A stretch of 30,874 nt of DNA from a virus. The notes beneath the pieces were generated by a model, which saw only the letters and a program-made list of their open reading frames with translations, was not told where the DNA came from and searched no databases. Both the position numbers and the translations under genes were made by a program. Shown piece by piece: positions 14,382 through 21,390 of this stretch. The stretch lies in IMG/VR virus record IMGVR_UViG_3300020192_000058, positions 1 to 30,874 of that record. The stretch is one strand, 5' to 3'. Position 1 is the stretch's first letter. Every line of letters starts with the position of its first letter.

Positions 14382-15229
14382 GCACCTTTCGATTCCTCCG
14401 TATTCGCGAGATCCTTGCCCAGCCGTGGCTCATTACGGCGGAGGGGTACGATGCCGTCGCCTCACTGGTTGATCGGCACGCAGCCATGACGACGGCCGAC
14501 TTCGCCGCCATGAAGATGGATGGCCTCTTCGATGTACCGCCTCAGATGGCCATCGACAAAGAGACCGGAATCGCGGACATCCCGATTCAAGGCGTGATCG
14601 GCAAGGGGCTTTCTAAGATCGAGAAATCATGCGGGGCCGTGGGGACGGAAGACATCACGAGCAATCTTGCTTTGGCAATGGCTGATCCTTCGGTCAAGGG
14701 CATCTTGCTGAACATCGCTTCCCCTGGCGGCACAGTCAATGGAACGCCCGAGGTGGCGTCAGCGATCCGCGAGGCGGCCGGTCGCAAGCCAATCGTCGCG
14801 TTTACGGATTCGCTGATGGGATCTGCTGCGTACTGGATGGGCTCGCAGGCCAGCATGGTGATCGCGTCCGAGTCCGCGAGCGTGGGTTCAATTGGAGTGT
14901 ATATCCCTGTGACGGATATGTCCAAGCGTGCCGAGATGGCCGGCGTCAAGGTGGATATAGTTAAAAACAAGGAAGGGACTTTCAAGGGTATGGGCTACGC
15001 TGGAACCACTCTTACCGAGGATCAACGCGGACACCTGCAAGAGCGGGTTGACGAAATCTTTGCCATGTTTGCGGGGGCCGTGCAATCGGCCCGCACCGTT
15101 CCGGCCAGCGCAATGCGCGGGCAATCCTTCCTCGGAGCCGAGGCACGCAAGCAGGGGCTGACTGACGACGTTGGAGGGCTCAACCTTGCACTCAGGAGCT
15201 TGATGGCACTCATGCCGCTTAAACGCTAA
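14378..15229 (+). CDS. S49 family head maturation protease (gpC-like)
   Basis: This 283-residue serine peptidase of the SppA/ClpP-fold S49 family would process the scaffold or portal during prohead maturation, as lambda gpC does. Visible signatures are LNIASPGGTV (residues 111-120), DSLMGSAAYWMGS with the likely nucleophile S149, SVGSIGVY (168-175), and GTFKGMG with K203 as the probable general base of the Ser-Lys dyad. The C-terminal part has the usual helical end with AEARKQGLTDDVGG. Unlike lambda C it does not carry a long scaffold extension. A separate coiled-coil gene follows 27 bases downstream and probably takes that role. The start overlaps the portal stop (ATGA). Confidence 0.93.
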   Translation: MSTFRFLRIREILAQPWLITAEGYDAVASLVDRHAAMTTADFAAMKMDGLFDVPPQMAIDKETGIADIPIQGVIGKGLSKIEKSCGAVGTEDITSNLALAMADPSVKGILLNIASPGGTVNGTPEVASAIREAAGRKPIVAFTDSLMGSAAYWMGSQASMVIASESASVGSIGVYIPVTDMSKRAEMAGVKVDIVKNKEGTFKGMGYAGTTLTEDQRGHLQERVDEIFAMFAGAVQSARTVPASAMRGQSFLGAEARKQGLTDDVGGLNLALRSLMALMPLKR

Positions 15230-15253
15230 GCGGACAAAGCCGGTACTTGTAGA
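15228..15253 (+). promoter_or_regulatory. AAGCGGACA junction motif, copy 2
   Basis: AAGCGGACA (15228-15236) overlaps the stop codon of the protease gene. Twelve bases later comes GTAGA, four bases short of the ATG at 15257. The intervening AAGCCGGT closely matches AGGCCGGT in copy 1, so copies 1 and 2 are the most similar pair. Confidence 0.4.
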
Positions 15254-15256
15254 ACT

Positions 15257-15685
15257 ATGACAATTCCCGAACAACTCGCACAGGCGCTTGTCGACCTTGC
15301 TGCATCCAATCAGGCACTTGCTGCGGAGCGGGTTGCCGTCACGACTTTTACCAGCCAGCTCGCCGAGCTGACTGCGAATAACAAAGCGCTTTCGGTCGAT
15401 CTCGAAACCGCCCGATCTTCTGTATCCGCTTTAGGCGGTCAGGTTGCATCGCTCGGCTCCGAGGTTGTTACGCTGAAAGCTGCGGCGAAGACCGCGACCG
15501 AGCAGGCTACCGAAATGGCCGCACGGATTGGCGTCTCGCCTGTAGCCGCTGCCAGCGGGACGGGCTCCGAAATCGCGGCCGACATGACGCTGGATGAAGT
15601 CCGCGCCGCACTCAGCAAGACGACCGACTCCCGCGAACGCGGGCGACTCACCATGCTTTCCCGCAAGATTCGCGGGCTCCAATAA
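15257..15685 (+). CDS. Coiled-coil scaffold candidate (142 aa)
   Basis: Residues 1-90 are a long Ala/Leu/Ser/Thr-rich coiled coil (EQLAQALVDLAASNQALAAE, LETARSSVSALGGQVASL). An Ala/Gly linker and a short basic C-terminal helix follow (ERGRLTMLSRKIRGL). A coiled-coil protein with a basic tail directly between the head protease and the major capsid protein is the expected profile of a scaffolding protein such as lambda Nu3, whose C-terminus binds capsid subunits. A decoration protein is less likely, given the absence of beta structure. Role inferred from context and composition. The ATG follows copy 2 of the AAGCGGACA motif. Confidence 0.72.
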   Translation: MTIPEQLAQALVDLAASNQALAAERVAVTTFTSQLAELTANNKALSVDLETARSSVSALGGQVASLGSEVVTLKAAAKTATEQATEMAARIGVSPVAAASGTGSEIAADMTLDEVRAALSKTTDSRERGRLTMLSRKIRGLQ

Positions 15686-15717
15686 CTCTTAGAAATTAAC
15701 TCAACTCCAGTCACTAC

Positions 15718-16911
15718 ATGCCTACTCTAGTTTCCTCTGAAATCCTGATGGATGTCCTTCAGGCGTTCAAAAATCAGATCCCTGCGATCAATCGCATGGG
15801 TACGGACTTCCGCGCTGACTCGCTCAAGCTGAACCAGACCTACACGGCGCACATCGCCGGCCTGCCAACGGTTGCAACCTACGATGCCTCGACTGGATAC
15901 GCGAACGGAGCGACTGCTGCACGTACGCTCCTGACGGACCTGCCGATCACGGTCAACCAGCACAAGCACGTTCCGCTCAAGTGGACGCATCTCGACAATA
16001 TCAAGGACCAGAAGTCCAGATATAACGAGGTGGTGGCCAATGCTGGATACGTTCTGGCCAAGGCGCTGATCGATGACATCCTGTCCGGAGTAACGGAGGC
16101 GACCTTCTCTCAGGAGACGATTTACACCGTCGCCAACTCCGATCTCGACATGATCGTGGAAGTCAACGCGAACCTGAATAAGCGGAAGGCTCTGCCGACC
16201 GGCCGCGTAGGCATCGTGAATTCGGATGTGGCTACGACGATTGGTGCCGACACCCGCGTCATGTCCAAGGATTATTACGGCCAGATCCAAGGCGGCAATG
16301 GACTTCGCCGCTTCGCGAACATCGGCGGTTTCTCGGAAATCTTTGAGTATTCAGATTTCCCGACCAACGCACTCGACGCATTGACGGCGGTTACGGGCAC
16401 CGCCGCTACGGACTTGATCAACAAAACCGCGCACGGGCTTCTTGATGGTGAGGCGGTCGTATTCACTTCTGGCACGGGCTTTACGGGAATCGTCGCCGGC
16501 ACCCGCTACTTCGTCCGCGACGCTACTGCGAATACCTTCAAGCTCGCCGCGACCCGCGGAGGTGCAGCGATCGACATCACCGTTGATGGCAGCGTTGGCG
16601 TATTCACCGAATGCGCGATGACTGGTTTCTTTTTCGAGTCCAGGGCAATTTCCGTTCTTGCTGGCATCCCGGAAGATTTCAATGGCGCGATCGCCGCGCA
16701 GCTTGGCATCCCGCAGCTGATGGGATACGAGGCCGTCACCGATCCCGACACGGGCTTGACGATGGCTGCTGTGTCCTGGCAGGAGCTTGGCACCGGTAAC
16801 GTCTACTGGGCTCCCACGATCGTGTGGGGCAAGTCGATGGGCAAGCAGCTGGCCGCAACCGCTGCCGGCGGGCTGGTTGACTACGCCGGAAACCGTCTGC
16901 TCTCGACCTGA
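15718..16911 (+). CDS. Major capsid protein with inserted beta domain
   Basis: This 397-residue protein is placed between the scaffold candidate and the neck genes. Features fitting an HK97-type capsid subunit are an N-terminal helix (VLQAFKNQIPAINR), an extended-loop region (residues 55-100, ITVNQHKHVPLKWTHLD), helix LAKALIDDILSG, then RVGIVNSDVATTIGAD and a late FFFESRAISVLAGIPE. Residues about 216-303 look foreign to that fold. They follow the pattern TAHGLLDGEAVVF...GTRYFVRDATANTFKLAAT...GSVGVF, which I know from repeated beta domains in phage tail fibres and capsid decorations. It probably protrudes from the capsid surface. The exact capsid family is not assigned. Confidence 0.85.
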   Translation: MPTLVSSEILMDVLQAFKNQIPAINRMGTDFRADSLKLNQTYTAHIAGLPTVATYDASTGYANGATAARTLLTDLPITVNQHKHVPLKWTHLDNIKDQKSRYNEVVANAGYVLAKALIDDILSGVTEATFSQETIYTVANSDLDMIVEVNANLNKRKALPTGRVGIVNSDVATTIGADTRVMSKDYYGQIQGGNGLRRFANIGGFSEIFEYSDFPTNALDALTAVTGTAATDLINKTAHGLLDGEAVVFTSGTGFTGIVAGTRYFVRDATANTFKLAATRGGAAIDITVDGSVGVFTECAMTGFFFESRAISVLAGIPEDFNGAIAAQLGIPQLMGYEAVTDPDTGLTMAAVSWQELGTGNVYWAPTIVWGKSMGKQLAATAAGGLVDYAGNRLLST

Positions 16912-16916
16912 TTACG

Positions 16917-17132
16917 ATGTCGCTGCACGTTGTCATCGGCTTTGATGGGCCGTCTCAGACCGCAACTCCTTCCGTAGTGTACCTCGGTCGAGACGGAAGT
17001 GAGGCGGAGTCGGCCATCAAGGCGTCATCGGTGTTCCGATACGAGTCGTTTCGCAATCCGGCCGGAGTGCGCAAGCACAACCCGAATCACCGGGCGTCCG
17101 AACCGGCGCAGAAGCCGGCCGCGAAAAAGTAA
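16917..17132 (+). CDS. Small head-region protein (71 aa)
   Basis: The N-terminal part is a short beta-like segment (LHVVIGFDG, TPSVVYLGRDG). The end is basic and disordered (RKHNPNHRASEPAQKPAAKK). It occupies the position of lambda FI, a small accessory packaging or head protein, but no similarity to FI is visible. A strong intrinsic terminator follows at 17164-17191, so it may be the last gene of the high-expression head transcript. The start is five bases after the capsid stop, with no Shine-Dalgarno sequence. Confidence 0.65.
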   Translation: MSLHVVIGFDGPSQTATPSVVYLGRDGSEAESAIKASSVFRYESFRNPAGVRKHNPNHRASEPAQKPAAKK

Positions 17133-17163
17133 CTTGGGTTAGCTGTGTTCTTGGTTGTCTGTC

Positions 17164-17191
17164 GCCCCGCCCGAAACGGCGGGGCTTTTTT
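17164..17191 (+). terminator. Intrinsic (Rho-independent) terminator
   Basis: Perfect 8-base-pair GC-rich stem GCCCCGCC (17164-17171) / GGCGGGGC (17178-17185), loop CGAAAC, and six T bases (17186-17191). It points along the + strand and has no A-run on its left side, so it is unidirectional. It lies between the small head gene and the next head-tail gene, whose ATG is only five bases further on. Confidence 0.88.
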
Positions 17192-17196
17192 CTAAC

Positions 17197-17514
17197 ATGA
17201 CTTTTGAGGAAGAACTTGAATCGGGATTCGCGGAGCTTGCGGACATTGCCGGAGCGGCCGCAACGTTCGGCGACACTGCGCTGCAAGTCGTGGTGTCCGC
17301 GCCGACAGCAGCACAGCAGCAGGTTGACATTGCGATGGGCAGACCCTACGTGGTGAGAATTGAGGTTGCACGATCCACGCTGCCAACCATTCGCCCGAAG
17401 GTGGGCGAGGTTATCGACATAGGTGGAATCAAGCACGACATAGCGGACATCCTCAAGCACGACCCGACAGATCCGACCATCGTTTACATCTGCCGAACAA
17501 CCGGCAAGCCGTGA
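17197..17514 (+). CDS. Head-tail joining protein candidate (FII-like)
   Basis: This 105-residue protein lies in the lambda FII position. The N-terminal half is helical (EEELESGFAELADIAG). The second half is a small beta domain (RPYVVRIEVARST, PKVGEVIDIGGIKHDIADI) that ends with DPTDPTIVYICR. This 'G..i...g..y.v..v..dp..p....c' layout is common to phage head-tail attachment proteins. Length agrees with FII (about 117). The ATG at 17197 was preferred to a GTG at 17155, because the latter lies upstream of the terminator hairpin. Function is inferred from position and pattern. Confidence 0.65.
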   Translation: MTFEEELESGFAELADIAGAAATFGDTALQVVVSAPTAAQQQVDIAMGRPYVVRIEVARSTLPTIRPKVGEVIDIGGIKHDIADILKHDPTDPTIVYICRTTGKP

Positions 17515-18200
17515 TTGAAGTTACGATACAGGCCAAGCTCGCGGAGGTGAATCAGGCACTGAACGAGTACGTTGCGGCAGCCCGCAAGAGTCCGGACGAG
17601 GTGCTGGAGAAGAAGGGGCGGGATCTCGCCATCAAGGTTTTTCAAGGCTTCTGGGCGCAACGGTTGAAGGCCACGAAAGCACAGAGGAAAGCGCAAGCAG
17701 GATTCAGGGGTCCGGCGTTTGATGAGGCGAAGGCGCGAGGCTGGCGGGTCAAGATCCGGAGTGGGCTGAAGTTGAATGCCAATTACCGGCTTGCACGTGC
17801 GAAGACCAAGGGAGGCAGGACCAAGCGCAATGGACTCAGCGACTACGCACTACTGGTCGCGCAGGAGTTGTCTATGCGGCAACGTGGTGCCGGGTTGCTC
17901 GGAGTCTCATTCCTTCATCGCCGTTGGCGTAGAGGCACGCGTACATCTACAGGCAGGACAGGGCGATACTTGTCCCATAATGTATCCAAGAAGCTCGGCC
18001 TGCTGTCCGCTGTCGAGAAGGGACAGAACGGCGATTCTCACTTCCTGCGGATCACGAATAAAACTCCAGGCGTCGCAATCGTGGACGCCAATAAGCAAAT
18101 CATCGCGATTGCGCTTGAGCGTGTCCGAGCCGATACGCGGGTTTATTTGGAGCGTAAGGCGAAGGAAGCGGGCGACCGGGCACTAAAAACTCTTTCCTGA
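17511..18200 (+). CDS. Neck / tail-completion protein candidate (Z or HK97 gp10-like)
   Basis: This is a 229-residue basic protein. An N-terminal helical region (LAEVNQALNEYVAAAR) is followed by GRDLAIKVFQGFWAQRL, a very basic middle (RRWRRGTRTSTGRTGR) and a helical end (ERKAKEAGDRALKTLS). Position corresponds to lambda Z, which is needed to finish tails and insert DNA into the tail; proteins of the HK97 gp10 group sit in the same place. No specific motif secures the call. Start GTG overlaps the previous stop (GTGA). Confidence 0.6.
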   Translation: MIEVTIQAKLAEVNQALNEYVAAARKSPDEVLEKKGRDLAIKVFQGFWAQRLKATKAQRKAQAGFRGPAFDEAKARGWRVKIRSGLKLNANYRLARAKTKGGRTKRNGLSDYALLVAQELSMRQRGAGLLGVSFLHRRWRRGTRTSTGRTGRYLSHNVSKKLGLLSAVEKGQNGDSHFLRITNKTPGVAIVDANKQIIAIALERVRADTRVYLERKAKEAGDRALKTLS

Positions 18201-18202
18201 CC

Positions 18203-18652
18203 ATGACTATCCGAGAACTACGCGAGCAGATCCAAACCTACCTCTCGACAATCACGGCGCTGCCTGGTGTCGTCTGCCTGCTCGAGCGCGACGGAACAGA
18301 CCAGAGCGAAGCGGAGACGGAAGCGCTGCGAACCAAGGGGCTCTTGATCGTGGTGCAGAATCTTGTCGGCTCGCTTGGCAGCCGCTCTCAGGAGGGGCGA
18401 CTACTGAAGCTGGATCTCGCGGTTCCCATCGCGATCATCGAAAACCCGATTATCAACCTTGGAGTTGGAGGTACCGGTATCGTTGGAGAGGATGCGTTGG
18501 AGACAATTGCCCGCCACCTCATGGGCCGGGCTGGGCCGTTTGGAGCCATGGAGGTCAGCGGCGACTCATTCGGCCGCATCGATGAGGGCGACGGCGTGGT
18601 TGTGAATTACTTTGTTGTATCGGTTCCGTGGGTGATGAGGCCGAATTGGTAG
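18203..18652 (+). CDS. Tail terminator candidate (U-like)
   Basis: This 149-residue protein has an opening helix (TIRELREQIQTYLSTI), alternating beta strands (RTKGLLIVVQNLV, LLKLDLAVPIAIIENP), a helix (EDALETIARHLM) and a closing strand NYFVVSVPWVM. This strand-helix order, together with its place between the Z-like and tube-like genes, fits the tail terminator family (lambda gpU, minor tail protein U), which caps the tail tube and joins it to the head. Assignment is by position and secondary-structure impression. It starts two bases after the previous stop with no Shine-Dalgarno sequence. Confidence 0.62.
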   Translation: MTIRELREQIQTYLSTITALPGVVCLLERDGTDQSEAETEALRTKGLLIVVQNLVGSLGSRSQEGRLLKLDLAVPIAIIENPIINLGVGGTGIVGEDALETIARHLMGRAGPFGAMEVSGDSFGRIDEGDGVVVNYFVVSVPWVMRPNW

Positions 18653-18668
18653 CATCGGCGGGCCGTGG

Positions 18669-18693
18669 AAGCGGACAACGAGGCAAGGGTAGA
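18669..18693 (+). promoter_or_regulatory. AAGCGGACA junction motif, copy 3
   Basis: AAGCGGACA (18669-18677), 11 bases, then GTAGA (18689-18693), in the 61-base gap between the terminator-like and tube-like tail genes. Here the ATG (18714) is further away, 45 bases from the start of the motif rather than 26-29. This argues against a simple ribosome-binding role. Confidence 0.4.
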
Positions 18694-18713
18694 GCTTTAA
18701 CCTCCCTTGATCC

Positions 18714-19205
18714 ATGCCGCTGCCCACCTCTCCATTTGATACCGCCAAGTCCATCTATGCTGGACTTTCCATCATCTCCCTCAAGATCCCGGCCGGTGGT
18801 TCGGCAGTCATCTATGAGGCCCGAAAACTCGACCAGCCGACTGAGCAAAGCGAGAAGTCCATTGAGATGCCTGATGCGACCGGCGTTCTTCGCCGCGTGC
18901 GGACCGTGCTGACCAACCAGCAGGAATCGTTTATGTTCGAGCTGGTGGAACCGAAGCGGCTACTGACGATCTTCGGAAATTCGCTTTCCGGCCGCAAGAC
19001 TGGGACTTGTATTATCTACATTCCAGACCCGAACGACGCAGCCGGAAAGGTTGCGCTCACGAGTGAAACGGACATCCCGGTCACGGTCACGCGCGACGGA
19101 GGACTCACGTTCGGCGATGCTGATTTCACGAAAGCCACGATCAAGATTGAGTCCAACAAGCTCGGAGCGATCACGTGGACCGCTGACGCCAGTGTTCCTG
19201 CCTGA
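18714..19205 (+). CDS. Major tail tube protein candidate (V-like)
   Basis: This 163-residue protein lies directly before the tail chaperone and tape-measure genes, where siphophages encode the tube subunit. It reads as a beta sandwich: FDTAKSIYAGLSIISLKIP, AVIYEARKLDQP, RRVRTVLTNQQESFMFELVEP, IIYIPDP, TDIPVTVTRDGGLTF, ATIKIESNKLGAITWTAD. It lacks the C-terminal Ig domain of lambda gpV, which accounts for its shorter length. Hundreds of copies would polymerise around the tape measure. The family is not proven, but position makes this the best tube candidate. Confidence 0.7.
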   Translation: MPLPTSPFDTAKSIYAGLSIISLKIPAGGSAVIYEARKLDQPTEQSEKSIEMPDATGVLRRVRTVLTNQQESFMFELVEPKRLLTIFGNSLSGRKTGTCIIYIPDPNDAAGKVALTSETDIPVTVTRDGGLTFGDADFTKATIKIESNKLGAITWTADASVPA

Positions 19206-19618
19206 TGATCTCACCAGCTACGACGCTTGAGGTTACGCTGATCGACGGGACGACCAAGGAACTCGTCGAGCTCAAGCGGCTTTCGCTTCGGCAACTGTAT
19301 CAGTTTGTTGAAGTCCTGAGTGCAAAGGAAACGATCGACGCCATCGTGCTTGCGACCGGCAAGACGGTGGAATGGGTGGAGACCATGAGCGACGAAAGCT
19401 ACGGGCTGCTTGCAGAGGCGGTGCACAGTGCAAATTTTCCGAGAGCCATGGCGCTCATCAAGAAAGATCCCGCCATGGCCATCGGCCTCGCACCGTACAT
19501 CGGAAGAATGCTCAAGGCAGATGGCATGGTTGGCGGCGCAAGGTCGCAGCCCTTGCCCTCAGCGGAGTCTGCGGAGGCGAATGTGAGCGTATCCTCGACC
19601 TCCCGCACGACTGGATAA
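19205..19618 (+). CDS. Tail assembly chaperone (gpG-like)
   Basis: This 137-residue helical protein is encoded between the tube and tape-measure genes, the position of lambda G. It contains DGTTKELVELKRLSLRQLYQF, a charged helical middle and, to about residue 105, IKKDPAMAIGLAPYIGRML. The remaining tail is low-complexity (PSAESAEANVSVSSTS) and looks unlike a folded end. In the -1 frame the DNA instead continues sensibly to 19755 (see next entry). Chaperones of this type coat the tape measure during tail assembly and are absent from the virion. Start and previous stop overlap as TGATG. Confidence 0.8.
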   Translation: MISPATTLEVTLIDGTTKELVELKRLSLRQLYQFVEVLSAKETIDAIVLATGKTVEWVETMSDESYGLLAEAVHSANFPRAMALIKKDPAMAIGLAPYIGRMLKADGMVGGARSQPLPSAESAEANVSVSSTSRTTG

Positions 19619-19755
19619 ATTTCCTTTACGCAGAGATTGGCCGGCGCAACGCGAGCCGGGACTTGGCGATGATGGCTGTCGTCAGTCGAGCAATGTCGGG
19701 AGGAGACGAATACGGAAAGCTTTCTGCAACGCTGGCAAACAGCGCAAACTCTTAG
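19205..19755 (+). CDS. Tail chaperone G-T fusion by -1 frameshift
   Basis: Lambda and many siphophages make a second chaperone, gpGT, by a -1 ribosomal slip near the end of G. Here the -1 frame is open from before 19372 to a stop at 19753-19755. From about 19540 it encodes a plausible helical domain (VAALALSGVCGGE, DLPHDWINFLYAEIGRR, MMAVVSRAMSGG) that has no start codon of its own. It ends three bases before the tape-measure ATG. Protein-level plausibility places the crossover at roughly 19520-19560, yet I find no in-phase X XXY YYZ heptamer there. The only textbook heptamer in phase is AAATTTT at 19432-19438, which would cut into the conserved part of G. The fusion is inferred; the slip site is unresolved. 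Confidence 0.65.
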
Positions 19756-19758
19756 ACC

Positions 19759-21387
19759 ATGGCTACCCAATCTGAAGTCACGTTACTGATCCGGGCACGC
19801 GACGACGCGAGCGCGACTTTGCGCAGTCTGAATCGTGAACTTGGAGAGTCTGGCACGAAGATGACCGGGCTGTCCAAGACTGCGGATACGCTTCGGAAGA
19901 AGTTCGCAGGAGGGCAATTCTTCGGCTCGATTTTATCTGGAGTTGGGCTCGGATCGGGAATGCAGATTGCGAATACGATTACCGAGATGATTTCCAAGTC
20001 ATTTCGCGAAGCGGCGGAAGTGGCGAAGATCATCGAGGACTCGAGCAAGGTGGCTTTGGATCACACCAGGCGCATGATGGCGCTGCGAAGAGGCGAGCTT
20101 ACGGACGCCGAAAAGCTGGTCGATTTAGAGAAGCAGGCCAGAAGCGCCCGCGATGATTTCGATCGAGCGAATGCGCCTCAATTCAAGGAAAAGAATTTCC
20201 TCTCTGGGGATTACCTTGAGACCGTTACAAAAGGCCAGGTGCTTATTCCGAAAACGATCGAGCAAGAGAAGGAGATCAGTCAACTTCGCAAGGAGACAAA
20301 CGATGCAGACTACGCGTTGTTGAAATTCAAAACGGATCAAGAAAAGAAGCTCACCTCGGAGCTTACGAAGCAGGCAGATCTTTTGCGGGAAACATTCGCT
20401 ACGGCGAATGTGGAATGGGATTCGATTATCGAAAAACAGAATCAGGCGAGGGCCGAACAGCCGGTCCTATCCGGGGAGGATCGCGATGCGCTGAGGAATT
20501 TCGCGACCAAACAATTGCCCGAGCAGCTCCGAGGCACGACAGTCGGCGGGCAGCAACAGCGCCGCCAGAATGCACCGCCACAGGGGGAAGCGCCTACGGC
20601 CACTCCACGGCAGGCGGGCGGCTTCGAGTCTGGCATTGCCAACACGATCGCGGGTATCGGGACCACGGCGCAACAGGTCGCTGGATTAGTCCAAGATACT
20701 ATTGGAACCGCGGTGCTCGGGATATCGGATGCAATTTACGGGTGGGTCACTGGTGCCATGGACTTTGTCGATGTTCTTCGCAACGTCGGCACGTCCGTCT
20801 TGCGGCAAACACTTGATGCGCTGGTCAACATCGGCGTGCAGCAGCTTATCAACGGCAATGCGGCGAAGTCCATTGCCATAGGATGGAAGGCGCTCACGTC
20901 CGGTCTTCGTGTTGCGGATACTGCCGAGACAATTGCGGCAGAAACCGCGAAGGCGCCAGTGCTGGCTGCCAATGCCGCGGCTGCATCAGCGGCGAGTTTC
21001 GGACTTTCAGCGGTGGTGGGCATCGCAGCATTGGCTTTGGCCCTTGGAGCGTTTGTGGGCATCTTGGTTTCAGGCGGATTTGCGGAAGGCGGATACACAG
21101 GCGCAGGCGGAAAGCACGAGATGGCAGGCATCGTGCATCGAGGGGAATACGTCATGCCTGCTGATGCGGTGGAACGTCTTGGGGTACGCAACTTGGAGTC
21201 AATGCGCTACGGTGGGCTTCCCTCTGCCATGGCAATGGCTCCGGCTTCCGGTGGTGGTGGTGGGCGCGGAGGTGCAACGGTGCTCGTCGATAACCGGCGC
21301 GAGGCAGATCGGTTCCGTCGCGGTTCACCGATGGAAACACAGATCGTTCAAGTAGTTCAGGCAAACCGCTATCGCATCGCAACCTAA
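19759..21387 (+). CDS. Tail tape measure protein (H-like)
   Basis: At 542 residues this is a short tape measure; by the usual proportionality it implies a fairly short tail for a siphophage. The N-terminal region is helical and charged, with VTLLIRARDDASATLRSLN and LRKKFAGGQFFGSILSGVG. A coiled-coil stretch covers about residues 90-230 (EKLVDLEKQARSARDDFD). A Pro/Gln-rich linker is at about 255-290. Hydrophobic helical segments follow, including SAVVGIAALALALGAFVGI near residue 418. The C-terminal signature GFAEGGYTGAGGKHEMAG, then HRGEYVMPADAVERLG, is typical of lambda gpH-family tape measures. It would set tail length and enter the host envelope at DNA ejection. No Shine-Dalgarno sequence. 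Confidence 0.93.
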   Translation: MATQSEVTLLIRARDDASATLRSLNRELGESGTKMTGLSKTADTLRKKFAGGQFFGSILSGVGLGSGMQIANTITEMISKSFREAAEVAKIIEDSSKVALDHTRRMMALRRGELTDAEKLVDLEKQARSARDDFDRANAPQFKEKNFLSGDYLETVTKGQVLIPKTIEQEKEISQLRKETNDADYALLKFKTDQEKKLTSELTKQADLLRETFATANVEWDSIIEKQNQARAEQPVLSGEDRDALRNFATKQLPEQLRGTTVGGQQQRRQNAPPQGEAPTATPRQAGGFESGIANTIAGIGTTAQQVAGLVQDTIGTAVLGISDAIYGWVTGAMDFVDVLRNVGTSVLRQTLDALVNIGVQQLINGNAAKSIAIGWKALTSGLRVADTAETIAAETAKAPVLAANAAAASAASFGLSAVVGIAALALALGAFVGILVSGGFAEGGYTGAGGKHEMAGIVHRGEYVMPADAVERLGVRNLESMRYGGLPSAMAMAPASGGGGGRGGATVLVDNRREADRFRRGSPMETQIVQVVQANRYRIAT

Positions 21388-21390
21388 CCC

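Noticed and set aside
19432-19438. AAATTTT as the frameshift site of the tail chaperone
   Set aside because: It is a canonical heptamer in the right phase. But slipping there would replace the well-formed end of the G domain with a very basic, unstructured sequence, so it is probably coincidental. Kept in mind as an alternative.
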